Positions 7,945 through 16,351 of a stretch of 64,000 bases of DNA are shown piece after piece (position 1 is the first letter of the stretch; each line of letters starts with the position of its first letter). This stretch comes from Pseudaminobacter soli (ex Li et al. 2025) (GTDB lineage Bacteria; Pseudomonadota; Alphaproteobacteria; Rhizobiales; Rhizobiaceae): assembly GCF_029892515.1 (NCBI RefSeq), contig NZ_JARXVF010000001.1:1364001-1428000 (forward strand). The letters are read 5' to 3'. A program made the translations under genes and the position numbers. Under the pieces are notes generated by a model. The model was not told the origin of the DNA. It did no database searches and saw only the letters and a program-made list of their open reading frames with translations.

Positions 7945-9780
7945 ATGCCGCATGATACGCCCCTTATCGCAACAATCGTCGCCGGTCTGGGGCTGGCATT
8001 CGTTTTCGGTGCTCTGGCCAACCGGTTTCGCATACCGCCTCTCGTGGGCTACCTGCTCGCGGGCGTTCTGGTAGGCCCCAACACGCCCGGCTTCGTTGCC
8101 GACCAGCACCTTGCGCCCGAACTCGCCGAACTCGGCGTGATCCTGCTCATGTTCGGCGTGGGCCTGCATTTCTCGGCCAAGGATCTCTTTTCCGTGCGCG
8201 CCATCGCGCTGCCCGGCGCCATCGTGCAGATCGCCTTTGCCACTGCCCTTGGCGCCGGCCTTGCCTGGATGATGGGCTGGTCCTTGGGCGCCGGCCTGGT
8301 GTTCGGCCTTGCCCTTTCGGTCGCCAGTACCGTTGTCCTGCTACGCGCGCTGCAGGAGCGGCGCATGATCGAGACGGAGAAGGGGCGCATCGCTGTCGGC
8401 TGGCTGATCGTCGAGGATCTTGCCATGGTGCTGGCGCTGGTGCTTCTGCCCGCGCTTTCGGGCGTGCTCGGCGGCGAGCAGCAGGTGGCAGCGCCCGTGG
8501 GCGGCCCGCTTGCGCTGCAATTCGATCTCGGCATTTGGGGCGTCGTCGGCTTCACGCTCGCCAAGGTGGCGGTCTTCGTGCTGCTGATGATCGTGGTCGG
8601 CCGCCGCGTCATCCCGTGGATCCTGCACTATGTGGCGCATACCGGCTCGCGCGAGCTGTTCCGGCTGGCCGTGCTGGCAATTGCGCTCGGCGTCGCCTTC
8701 GGCGCGGCCAAGCTTTTCGGCGTGTCGCTGGCGCTGGGCGCCTTCTTCGCCGGCATGATCATGAGCGAGTCCGAGCTCAGCCATCAGGCGGCGGAAGAAT
8801 CCCTGCCGCTGCGCGATGCCTTCTCGGTGCTGTTCTTCGTGTCGGTCGGCATGCTGTTCGATGCCAGCAGCCTGATCGAGAACACCTGGCCGATCCTGGC
8901 GACGCTGTTCATCATCATCATCGGCAAGTCAGTGGCGGCCTTCATGATCGTTATGGCCTTCGGCTATCCGATTGCCACGGCGCTGGTGATTTCAGCAAGC
9001 CTGGCGCAGATCGGCGAATTCTCCTTCATTCTCGCCGAGCTCGGTGTGGGGCTCGACCTCTTGCCCGAGCAGGGGCGCGACCTGATCCTGGCCGGCGCGA
9101 TCTTGTCGATCCTGCTCAATCCGGTGGTCTTTGCCATCTTGGGGCGCCTCTCGCCACGCCTCGAAAAGCGCTTCGGCAAGGCCACCCCTGCCCCGGAAGT
9201 GAAGAAGCCGGTCGGACCCGCCACCGAGGCGGGCGCGGTCGCCACCGAAGCACCCGTGGCGGTCGAGGCGAGCGAAGAGGATGGGCCGGTGCCCACCAAG
9301 CTCACGGACCACACGATCCTGATCGGCTATGGCCGAGTCGGCAGCCTGGTGGGCAAATCGCTCAAGGAAACGGGCCTGCCCTTCCTGGTGATCGAGGATG
9401 CCGACAAGACGCTGGCGCGCTTGAATGCCGACGGGATCGAGACCGTGGCCGGCAACGCCGCCAACAGCGACATCTTCGCCTTGGCCAATCCCGCGGGCGC
9501 GAAGCGCCTCATCCTAGCCATCCCGAATGCCTTCGAGGCAGGCCAGATCATCCAGCGGGCCAAGGCAGCCAACCCGTCGATCAAGATTATTGCGCGCGCG
9601 CATTCGGACGCTGAGGTCGAGCACCTCAAAAACCTTGGCGCCGACATGGTAATCATGGGCGAGCGTGAAATCGCGCGCGGCATCGTCGAGCAGGTGCTCG
9701 AGACCGATGTCGATGCTTCACCTGCTGCCAGGCAGGAGGCGAAGCCGGACGAAGAGCCCCAGCAGATCGCGGCAAAGTAA
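7945..9780 (+). CDS. CPA2-family monovalent cation:proton antiporter with TrkA-N domain (YbaL/Kef type)
   Basis: This 611-residue inner-membrane protein has about 12 hydrophobic segments of the Na+/H+ exchanger fold (residues 1-385, with VGYLLAGVLVGPNTPGF and LALSVASTVVLLRALQER), an Ala/Pro/Glu-rich linker, and a cytoplasmic RCK/TrkA-N domain with the NAD-binding GYGRVG motif near residue 455. The architecture matches E. coli YbaL and KefB/C potassium efflux antiporters. The ATG at 7945 (MPHDTPLIATIVAG) is chosen because upstream in-frame sequence has no family similarity. No KefF/KefG ancillary subunit is next to it. Confidence 0.92.
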   Translation: MPHDTPLIATIVAGLGLAFVFGALANRFRIPPLVGYLLAGVLVGPNTPGFVADQHLAPELAELGVILLMFGVGLHFSAKDLFSVRAIALPGAIVQIAFATALGAGLAWMMGWSLGAGLVFGLALSVASTVVLLRALQERRMIETEKGRIAVGWLIVEDLAMVLALVLLPALSGVLGGEQQVAAPVGGPLALQFDLGIWGVVGFTLAKVAVFVLLMIVVGRRVIPWILHYVAHTGSRELFRLAVLAIALGVAFGAAKLFGVSLALGAFFAGMIMSESELSHQAAEESLPLRDAFSVLFFVSVGMLFDASSLIENTWPILATLFIIIIGKSVAAFMIVMAFGYPIATALVISASLAQIGEFSFILAELGVGLDLLPEQGRDLILAGAILSILLNPVVFAILGRLSPRLEKRFGKATPAPEVKKPVGPATEAGAVATEAPVAVEASEEDGPVPTKLTDHTILIGYGRVGSLVGKSLKETGLPFLVIEDADKTLARLNADGIETVAGNAANSDIFALANPAGAKRLILAIPNAFEAGQIIQRAKAANPSIKIIARAHSDAEVEHLKNLGADMVIMGEREIARGIVEQVLETDVDASPAARQEAKPDEEPQQIAAK

Positions 9781-9802
9781 AGAGCCTATTGCCGACCGGC
9801 GG

Positions 9803-10552
9803 TCAGACGTGCTGGCCGCCGTTGATGTGGATTTCGGACCCGGTCACATAGGACGCCTGACCCGAGCACAGGAAGTAGATGATGTCGGCAACTTCCGACG
9901 TCGCCCCAAGGCGGCGGAGCGGGATGGTCTCGACGATCTTGTCGGTGCCGGGCGACAGGATGGCGGTGTCGATCTCGCCCGGCGCGATCGCATTGACGCG
10001 GATGCCGTGCGGGCCGAAGTCATGCGCCATCTCGCGGGTCAGCGAGCCGAGTGCGGCCTTGGACGTCGCATAGGACGTGCCGGCGAAGGGATGGACGCGC
10101 GTACCGGCAATCGAGGTGACGTTCACGATCGAACCCTGCGCGGCGACAAGCTCCTTGAACAGGCCGCGCGCCAGCATGATCGGCGCAAAGAAATTCACCT
10201 GGAACACGTCGCGCCAGACATGCATCGGCGTGTCGAGCGAGTTCATGCGGCTGCCGTCCTTGAGCTTGGGCGAAATGCCCGCATTATTGACCAGCGCATG
10301 CAGCTTGCCGCCCTGATCCAGTAGCCGGTGGCGGATTTCGGCGACGGCGCGGCCGACATCCTCCGGATCGGCGAGATCCACCTTGATGTGATCCTCAGGC
10401 CCCGCCGGCCACGGACAATTCTCGGCAAAATCCTGGCGTGAGCAGGTGATGACGCGCCAGCCCTCGCGCGAAAAGCGCTTGACGGTGGCGTGCCCGATAC
10501 CACGGCTGGCGCCGGTCAGGACGATGGTCTTTCGAGTGTCGGCTTCGGTCAT
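9803..10552 (-). CDS. Short-chain dehydrogenase/reductase
   Basis: A 249-residue classical SDR with the NAD(P)-binding TGASRGIGHATVKRF motif (residues 13-27), the VNNAGIS structural motif, the catalytic Ser in IVNVTSIAG and the YATSK Tyr-x-x-x-Lys pair. The C-terminal block GSEIHINGGQHV closes the fold. The pattern matches 3-oxoacyl-ACP-reductase-like oxidoreductases, but substrate cannot be assigned. It is convergent with the antiporter, with only a 22-base gap, and is transcribed in the same direction as the penicillin-binding protein gene upstream. Confidence 0.9.
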   Translation of the reverse strand: MTEADTRKTIVLTGASRGIGHATVKRFSREGWRVITCSRQDFAENCPWPAGPEDHIKVDLADPEDVGRAVAEIRHRLLDQGGKLHALVNNAGISPKLKDGSRMNSLDTPMHVWRDVFQVNFFAPIMLARGLFKELVAAQGSIVNVTSIAGTRVHPFAGTSYATSKAALGSLTREMAHDFGPHGIRVNAIAPGEIDTAILSPGTDKIVETIPLRRLGATSEVADIIYFLCSGQASYVTGSEIHINGGQHV

Positions 10553-10631
10553 GATGCGATCTCCCGCCAGCTATGTAGACGATGGAACGCCCACTGGCGA
10601 GAGGCGGTTGGCCGCAGCCACCTTGTTGTCT

Positions 10632-10738
10632 TAGCCGCATTTGTGCAACGCCGAGCGGTCCGCTCGGCCGCAAAATGCTCCAGGTCCTAGCCGCATTTGT
10701 GCGACGCCGAGCGGGTCCCGCTCGGCTGCAAAATGCTC
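10632..10738. repeat. Two tandem ~50-bp repeats, each with a GC-rich hairpin
   Basis: Copies at 10632-10680 and 10688-10738 share the frame tagccgcatttgtgc(a/g)acg, then a hairpin (gccgagcg/cgctcggc), then (c/t)gcaaaatgctc. Within the stems the copies differ by paired changes in the loop and middle, so the hairpins are preserved. The second copy abuts and overlaps the stop codon of the penicillin-binding protein gene. They probably act as terminator or 3'-end stabilising structures for that transcript. Confidence 0.7.
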
Positions 10739-13061
10739 AGTTCCCGAAGATCACGTCGAGAATGGAGCCCTGACGCTTCACGACCGGGCCGCCGACATCG
10801 GCCTGCGGAACCGGCCGCCCGACGGAACCGGTCGGCACCGGTTGCGGCATCGGCACGAAGCCGCCCTCCTCCTGGTCGGCTGCGTCGATTGCGGTCGTAA
10901 CGTCGACCGGCTGCTGGTTCTGGCCCACCGGCGGCATGGCCTGAGGCTGGTCGCCGGCAATCGGCACCGAAGGCATTGCACCCGGATCGGTAAGCTCTTC
11001 AGGCGGCGCGGGCTTCCAGTTGCCGGGCAGCGGCGCCACCGGCACGCCCTGATGCGCGGCCACCATGAACTCATGCCAGGCCTGGGCAGGCAGTGCGCCG
11101 CCGGTGACCTTCTTCATCGGCTTGCCGTCGTCATTGCCGAACCAGACGCCGGTGGTCAGGTTGGAGGTGTAGCCGACGAACCAGGCGTCACGCGAGTTCT
11201 GGCTGGTGCCGGTCTTGCCAGCGGACGGCCAGTTGAACGCCGCCTTCTTGGCGGTTCCGACCTCGACCGTGCCGGTCATCATCGCATTCATCATGCCGAC
11301 GATCTCGGGCCGTATGACGCGCGGCGCATTGGTGTTGGTGTGCTCGTAGAGGATCTCGCCCGAGGCGCTCGTCACGCGCTGGATGAAATGGATTTCCGGG
11401 CGATAGCCGCCATTGGCGAAGGGCACATAGGAGGCTGTCAGTTCGAGTGGCGTCACCTCCGACGTGCCCAGCGCGATCGAGGTGTTGGCCTGCAGCGGCG
11501 ACTCTATACCCATGCGGTGCGCCGCCTCGACAACCGCTTCGGGGCCCACCTCCATGGTGAGCTGCGCGGCGACCGAGTTCAGCGACTTGGCAAGTGCGGT
11601 GGCAAGCGTGACCTGGCCAAAATATTTGCCGTTGTAGTTCTCCGGCGCCCACTTGCCGATCTTGATCGGCGCGTCGTTGCGCACGCTGTCCGGCGTGCGG
11701 CCATGCTCGAGCGCCGCCATGTAGACGAAGGGCTTGAATGCCGAGCCCGGCTGGCGACGTGCTTCGGCAGCGCGGTCGAACTGGCTGTTGGCATAGTCAT
11801 AGCCGCCCACCATGGCACGCACGGCGCCCGAATTGTCGATCGACACCAGCGCGCCCTGGCTGACGCTCAGCTTCTGGCCGTTCTCGTCGATCAGGCGGCG
11901 GATCGATTTTTCCGCGAGATCCTGCAGGGTCAGATCGATGGTAGTATCGATGACGACGTCGGAGCGCACCTCGCCGATCAGCCCCGGCAGCTCTTCCATG
12001 ATGCGGTCGGCGACATAGTGCTCCGAGCCGGTCCAGTAGGACGCGGCGCGCGTCGCGGGCGCGCTCATGGCGCTCGCCAGCTCCTTGTCCGTGATCATGT
12101 TTTCGTCGCGCATGGCGGCGAGCACAAGCTGCGAGCGCGCCTCTGCGGCCTTGGGATCACGGGCCGGCGATAGCTTGGAAGGCGCCTTCAGCAGCCCGGC
12201 CAGCAATGCCGCTTCCGACAGGCTGACATCGCGCGCCGACTTGCCGAAATAGCGCCGCGAAGCTGCCTCCACGCCATAGGCGCCTGAGCCGAAATAGACC
12301 CGGTTCAGGTACATTTCGAGGATCTGGTCCTTGGTGTGCTTCTGCTCCAGCCAAAGCGCCAGCAAGACTTCCTGCACCTTGCGCTCAAGCGTGCGGTCGG
12401 GCTTGAGGAACAGGTTCTTGGCCAGCTGCTGGGTGAGCGTCGAGCCGCCCTGCGAGACGCGGCCGCGGGTCAGGTTCCCGACCAGTGCGCGGGCGAGGCC
12501 GAGCGGGTCGACGCCGAAATGCGAGTAGAAGCGCCGGTCCTCGATGGCGATGACGGCCTGCGGGATGTATGGCGACATCTCGTGCAGGCCGACGGCCTCG
12601 CCGCCGGTCATGCCCCGGTTGGCGAGTAGCTTTCCGTCGACGTCGACGATCTTCACATTCGGCGGCCGGTCCGGAATGGCCCATGAGGTGGCGGACGGCA
12701 TCTTGGCGCCGTAATAGATCGCGACGCCTGCGGCGGCGATGCCGCCCCAGATCGCCAGCACAAAGGCCCAGTAGACAAGGCGCATCAAGCCGCCAAAAAG
12801 ACCGCGACGTTTCTTGACCTTGCCGCGGCGCGCCCTCGGCTCAGGCCTTTCGAACGCTTCTTCCCTATCTTCCCTGTCCGCCCTCTCGGCCCGGGCCGGC
12901 CTGCGGCGCGGCGCAGGCTCCCGGCCGCGTCGCGAAGTGGGGATCACACGATCGTCCTCGCTGACCGACAGGCCGGACTCGTCCTCTTCTTCGGCGGGAT
13001 CGCCGAAGGTCGGTTCGATACGTGTGTCTTTCCGTGCCATGCCGCTCGCTGCCCGCCCCAT
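10737..13061 (-). CDS. mrcA: Class A penicillin-binding protein (PBP1A family): glycosyltransferase plus transpeptidase
   Basis: A bifunctional peptidoglycan synthase of 774 residues. After a basic, low-complexity cytoplasmic N-terminus (residues 1-100) comes one membrane anchor (LVYWAFVLAIWGGIAAAGVA). The GT51 domain shows EDRRFYSHFGVDPLGLAR and QGGSTLTQQLAKNLFL. The transpeptidase domain shows the active-site SxxK in PGSAFKPFVY, SLNS as SxN, and GKTGTSQNSRDAWFVG. The tail is Pro/Gln-rich. A second in-frame ATG at 13040 (MARKDTRIEP) is an equally reasonable start. The usual rhizobial amiC/rne neighbours are not seen upstream. Confidence 0.95.
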   Translation of the reverse strand: MGRAASGMARKDTRIEPTFGDPAEEEDESGLSVSEDDRVIPTSRRGREPAPRRRPARAERADREDREEAFERPEPRARRGKVKKRRGLFGGLMRLVYWAFVLAIWGGIAAAGVAIYYGAKMPSATSWAIPDRPPNVKIVDVDGKLLANRGMTGGEAVGLHEMSPYIPQAVIAIEDRRFYSHFGVDPLGLARALVGNLTRGRVSQGGSTLTQQLAKNLFLKPDRTLERKVQEVLLALWLEQKHTKDQILEMYLNRVYFGSGAYGVEAASRRYFGKSARDVSLSEAALLAGLLKAPSKLSPARDPKAAEARSQLVLAAMRDENMITDKELASAMSAPATRAASYWTGSEHYVADRIMEELPGLIGEVRSDVVIDTTIDLTLQDLAEKSIRRLIDENGQKLSVSQGALVSIDNSGAVRAMVGGYDYANSQFDRAAEARRQPGSAFKPFVYMAALEHGRTPDSVRNDAPIKIGKWAPENYNGKYFGQVTLATALAKSLNSVAAQLTMEVGPEAVVEAAHRMGIESPLQANTSIALGTSEVTPLELTASYVPFANGGYRPEIHFIQRVTSASGEILYEHTNTNAPRVIRPEIVGMMNAMMTGTVEVGTAKKAAFNWPSAGKTGTSQNSRDAWFVGYTSNLTTGVWFGNDDGKPMKKVTGGALPAQAWHEFMVAAHQGVPVAPLPGNWKPAPPEELTDPGAMPSVPIAGDQPQAMPPVGQNQQPVDVTTAIDAADQEEGGFVPMPQPVPTGSVGRPVPQADVGGPVVKRQGSILDVIFGN

Positions 13062-13179
13062 TACCTGTGGGGTCGAGTGGACAGTAATTGAGGCGATTTA
13101 AGGAGGGTTTAAGACAATTTTCGAAAAAGTCATGGAAGAACAGTCATCTAGCGAGCGCATACGCGACGGCGCCGCGGCG

Positions 13180-13202
13180 AAAAAAGCCCGCCGAAGCGGG
13201 CT
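13180..13202 (-). terminator. Rho-independent terminator on the minus strand
   Basis: Stem agcccgc (13185-13191)/gcgggct (13196-13202) with a cgaa loop, which reads as a UUCG tetraloop on the minus strand, followed on that strand by a run of six T. It ends a minus-strand transcript that comes from upstream of the penicillin-binding protein gene, so it implies transcription through 13203-13700. Confidence 0.75.
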
Positions 13203-13497
13203 AGGTTTGGAACGCTCTCAGGAGGGACGGGACGTTTCGGCAGTTCCCTCACACTCACTGCCAAATAGCTCCCGCGGATGGGCCAATCCTGACAGGAACC
13301 CCGGCAATCTCAAGTCAGGTAAAACCCGCCGAGCGCCGGATCGTCAGATCAGCCGCTTGGGGCGTTTGACGCAGGGTTTCAGGGGAGCGCCGCGAAGGGT
13401 CAGATCCGCAAATCCAGACCATCAGGAAGCCGCGCAGCTGACCGAGAATGCCCGTCCAGGCGTTCGTGTTCAGCGTCGCGGCCCCCTGCCATGCGTA
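13203..13497. other. No recognisable gene; transcribed 3' region or ncRNA candidate on the minus strand
   Basis: About 295 GC-rich bases lie between the small membrane-protein gene and the minus-strand terminator. RNase P RNA, tmRNA and SRP RNA signatures were looked for and not found. A short open minus-strand frame crosses 13325-13490 but has no start codon and no family similarity; it could be a decayed 3' end of a lost gene. Confidence 0.35.
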
Positions 13498-13689
13498 TCA
13501 ACGATAATCAGAATATTGCCTCCAAACTCCATGCATATTTCTCGCCGGAGGCATCAATATGGATAGAAGTAAACCGAGAGGTCCTAGAAATAATCCAATT
13601 ATAACCCAGTTAACCGTATTATAACCGTTGCTTGAGGAAATAACCAGCGTAACTCCAGTGGATATTATCCAGAGTGCAAGGAAAACCAT
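13498..13689 (-). CDS. Small AT-rich membrane protein (63 aa), unrecognised
   Basis: The ATG at 13689 has a near-perfect ribosome-binding site (ggaggtga) about three bases upstream, stronger than for most genes in the window. The product has two hydrophobic segments: one at the N-terminus (MVFLALWIISTGVTLVISS) and one in the middle (VNWVIIGLFLGPLGLLLSIL), separated by a short Asn/Gly-rich loop, with a basic tail. Base composition is much lower in GC than all neighbours, suggesting recent acquisition. Function unknown. Transcription would run toward the terminator at 13180-13202. Confidence 0.6.
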   Translation of the reverse strand: MVFLALWIISTGVTLVISSSNGYNTVNWVIIGLFLGPLGLLLSILMPPARNMHGVWRQYSDYR

Positions 13690-13851
13690 ACTCACCTCCA
13701 AGCCCCCGTATAATCATATTCACTCAATCACACATTACAGGCAAGTTTTCCCCCACGGACAAATCTCAAAATGGTGAACGACAAAACGTCGTCACGCGTC
13801 AGTTTCAATAACTACGCATTCTTCGATTTTGTTCCAAAATTTCTCGACGCC

Positions 13852-13872
13852 GCGGCCACAATCCGTGGCCGC
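13852..13872 (-). terminator. Hairpin downstream of the RNase D-type gene
   Basis: A perfect 8-bp stem gcggccac (13852-13859)/gtggccgc (13865-13872) with a 5-base loop, 48 bases past the stop codon of the exonuclease gene. On the minus strand a short T-containing stretch (aaatttt) follows about 11 bases later, so it is a terminator-like structure rather than a textbook terminator. Confidence 0.45.
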
Positions 13873-13920
13873 AGTCGACAGTCCGGGAACTGCGAGATTA
13901 TTTGCGGGTGCAGACCCGTC

Positions 13921-14538
13921 TCAGCTGTGGGCGAAGATATCGTCCTCGTCCCAACCCATCAGGTCGAGTTTCGACCGCGACGGCAGGAAGCGGAAGCAGG
14001 CTTCAGCAACTTCGAGACGGCTTTCGCGCTTCAGCCTGCCCACCAGCACATCGCGCAAGCGGTGCAGATAGAGCACGTCCGACGCGGCATATTCGAGCTG
14101 CTCGGGGCTCAGCGTTTCGGCGGCCCAATCGGACGACTGCTGCACCTTCGAGATGCTGACGCCGAGAAGCTCGGAGCAGATGTCCTTCAGGCCATGCCGA
14201 TCGGTGTAGGTGCGCGTCAGACGCGAGGCGATCTTGGTGCAGAACACCGGCTCGGGCATGACGCCGAAGGCATTGTAGAGCACGGCGAGATCGAAGCGGC
14301 CGAAGTGGAACAGCTTGGTGATGTTCTTGTCGCCAAGCAGGGTGGCGAGGTTCGGCGCGGTCTTCTGGCCCTGTGCGATCTGGATGACGTCTGCCGTGCC
14401 GTCGCCGGGCGAGATCTGCACCACGCAGAGGCGGTCGCGATGTGGATTGAGGCCGAGCGTCTCGGTGTCGATGGCGACTGAATCGACATTGTAGTGCGAA
14501 AGGTCCGGCAGGTCGTTCTTGTGGAAGCGAATGGTCAT
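13921..14538 (-). CDS. rnd: Ribonuclease D-type 3'-5' exonuclease
   Basis: A 205-residue DEDD-superfamily exonuclease. Visible motifs are Exo I (VAIDTETLGL, residues 21-30), Exo II (LFHFGRFDLAVL, with the conserved Asp) and Exo III of the DEDDy type (SPEQLEYAASDVLYLHRL). It lacks the C-terminal HRDC domains of E. coli RNase D, as is common for the short alphaproteobacterial versions. Likely role is trimming of tRNA or other RNA 3' ends. It follows the M20 peptidase gene by 17 bases on the same strand, so co-transcription is likely although the functions are not obviously linked. Confidence 0.85.
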   Translation of the reverse strand: MTIRFHKNDLPDLSHYNVDSVAIDTETLGLNPHRDRLCVVQISPGDGTADVIQIAQGQKTAPNLATLLGDKNITKLFHFGRFDLAVLYNAFGVMPEPVFCTKIASRLTRTYTDRHGLKDICSELLGVSISKVQQSSDWAAETLSPEQLEYAASDVLYLHRLRDVLVGRLKRESRLEVAEACFRFLPSRSKLDLMGWDEDDIFAHS

Positions 14539-14555
14539 ATTGGGTCTTTCCAGAT

Positions 14556-15944
14556 TCAGCGGGTCAGGGCGTCGAGGATGCGCGCCCAGGAGCGCTGGCC
14601 GCCACGGAACGAGGAGAGGTCATACTTCTCGTTCGGCGAATGGATGCGGTCGTCGACCAGCGCAAAGCCCACCAGCAGCGACTCCATGCCGAGGAAGGTC
14701 TGGAAGTCGCCGACGATCGGGATCGAGCCGCCCATGGCGATCGTGACCGCCGGCTTGTTCCATTCGTCGGTCAGCGCCTGCTGCGCCTGAATGAGGAAGG
14801 GCGAGTCATAGGAGAGCTGGATGGCCGGCGAGCCGCCATGCTCGTGGAACTCCACCGAGCAGTCGGCCGGAATGCGCGCCTGCACGAATTCGCGGAAGGC
14901 CGCGCGGACCTTGTCCGGGTCCTGCTTGTGCACCAGCCTGAACGAGACCTTCGCGGAAGCCTGGGCCGCGATCACGGTCTTGAAGCCGTCGCCCGTATAG
15001 CCGCCGGTGATGCCGTTGAACTCGGCCGTCGGCCGCGCCCAGGTCAGCTCCAGCACCGAGCGGCCCTTTTCGCCCGACGGGATGGAAAGGCCGACCTCGC
15101 CGAGGAAGCTTTCGGTGGTCTCGCCCAGCGTTTCCCACGACTTCAGCACCTGCGTAGGCGTCTCTTCGACGCCGTCATAGAAGCCGGGGATGGTCACCCG
15201 GCCGGTGTCGTCATGCATGTCGGCCAGCACCTTGGCCAGGATGCGGATCGGATTGGCGGCCGCGCCGCCGAATTCGCCCGAATGCAGGTCGCGATTGGCG
15301 GCATGGACCACGATCTCCTCGCCCACGAGGCCACGCAGACCCACGCAGATTGCCGGCGTTGTCTTGTCCCACATGCCGGTGTCGCAGACCATGGCGAAGT
15401 CGGCCTTCAGCTCCGCGGCATTCGCCTCGAGGAACGGTTTCAGCGACGGCGAGCCGGATTCCTCCTCGCCCTCGAACAGGATGCTGACCTTGCAGGGCAG
15501 CTTGCCATGCACCGCCTTGTAGGCGCGGCAAGCTTCGACGAAGAGCATCAGCTGGCCCTTGTCGTCGGAGGAACCGCGGCCGGTGATGACCTTGCGGCCC
15601 GGGCTCAGCTCCTTCAGCTTGGGGTCGAACGGATCGTCTTCCCAGAGATTGAGCGGATCGACCGGCTGCACGTCATAGTGACCGTAGAACAGCACATGCG
15701 GCGCATCGGGCGACGGGCCTTCGTGATGGGCGACCACCATGGGATGACCGGCCGTATCGCGCACGCTCGCCTCGAAGCCGATCGACTTCAGATCCGCCAC
15801 CAGCCACTCTGCCGCCTTGCGGCAGTCGGCGGCGAAAGCCGGGTCCGTCGAGATGGAGCGGATGCGGAGGAGTTCGTAGAGGCGCTCGAGGCTCTGGTTA
15901 AGATTGGCGTCGAGATGATCGAGAACGGGTGCGATGGCGAGCAT
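14556..15944 (-). CDS. M20 family metallopeptidase (dipeptidase)
   Basis: A 462-residue dinuclear-zinc peptidase of the M20/M25/M40 family. The zinc ligands are seen in VLFYGHYDVQPVDPLNLW (H and D), RGSSDDKGQL (bridging D) and FEGEEESGSPSL (catalytic E and ligand), with the late ligand His in the C-terminal segment VDDRIHSPNEKYDLSS. The central dimerisation domain (about 200-355) is present. Length fits the 450-470 residue bacterial dipeptidases that resemble carnosinase. The start ATG has an aggaaaa ribosome-binding site. Exact substrate unknown; a cytoplasmic role in peptide turnover is likely because no signal peptide is present. Confidence 0.9.
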   Translation of the reverse strand: MLAIAPVLDHLDANLNQSLERLYELLRIRSISTDPAFAADCRKAAEWLVADLKSIGFEASVRDTAGHPMVVAHHEGPSPDAPHVLFYGHYDVQPVDPLNLWEDDPFDPKLKELSPGRKVITGRGSSDDKGQLMLFVEACRAYKAVHGKLPCKVSILFEGEEESGSPSLKPFLEANAAELKADFAMVCDTGMWDKTTPAICVGLRGLVGEEIVVHAANRDLHSGEFGGAAANPIRILAKVLADMHDDTGRVTIPGFYDGVEETPTQVLKSWETLGETTESFLGEVGLSIPSGEKGRSVLELTWARPTAEFNGITGGYTGDGFKTVIAAQASAKVSFRLVHKQDPDKVRAAFREFVQARIPADCSVEFHEHGGSPAIQLSYDSPFLIQAQQALTDEWNKPAVTIAMGGSIPIVGDFQTFLGMESLLVGFALVDDRIHSPNEKYDLSSFRGGQRSWARILDALTR

Positions 15945-16045
15945 TTTTCCTGGCCTTTCGATTCTTTGGCGCCAAACTAGAACTCTCGGGCAAAAACGGA
16001 AAGCCCGCCTTCGTTGAGCCAGTCGACAACAATTTTCCTGAGGCC

Positions 16046-16132
16046 AAAAAAATGCCGCCGTGGTGGAGGGGAACCACGGCGGCGCTTTAAAAAAGGGTGC
16101 GGCAGCCCGGAGAGGGGGGATTAGGCTGCCGC
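16046..16132 (-). terminator. Two consecutive Rho-independent terminators (minus strand)
   Basis: First hairpin: gcggcagcc (16099-16107)/ggctgccgc (16124-16132), followed on the minus strand by a run of six T (16089-16094). Second: gccgccgtggt (16054-16064)/accacggcggc (16073-16083), followed by seven T (16046-16052). Both terminate transcription coming from the polA side and therefore end a transcript that is not the M20 peptidase mRNA. Confidence 0.85.
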
Positions 16133-16241
16133 AACGTCCGGTCCAGGCGGGGGACGGGCCTTATTCCGGACTCGGCTAAGATTGCCGATGCGAGGTATTT
16201 GGAGCGGTGAACGTGGCAATTCAAGGGCACGCACATTACAA
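16089..16241 (-). ncRNA. Candidate small RNA divergent from polA
   Basis: On the minus strand a sigma-70-like promoter (-35 CTGACA at 16272-16277, 18-base spacer, -10 TATGTT at 16248-16253) is followed about 110-150 bases later by a strong terminator (16089-16132) and a second back-up terminator. The predicted transcript of roughly 150 nt has no convincing open frame with a ribosome-binding site. From memory, unverified, one of the conserved rhizobial alpha-r small RNA families maps next to polA in Sinorhizobium, so this could be its orthologue. Exact 5' end is an estimate. Confidence 0.55.
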
Positions 16242-16351
16242 GTTTGTAACATAGACGTGATCCGCAAAAACTGTCAGGGACCGGCAAGACGCAGGCCCAT
16301 TTCCGCGCTTTGCAATGGACAGTTTCAGCCCTCCAAGGTAGGGCTAACCCC

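Noticed and set aside
13203-13497. RNase P RNA, tmRNA or SRP RNA between terminator and small gene
   Set aside because: None of the diagnostic conserved segments (RNase P 5' core, tmRNA tag codons, SRP tetraloop/GGAAG) could be found on either strand.
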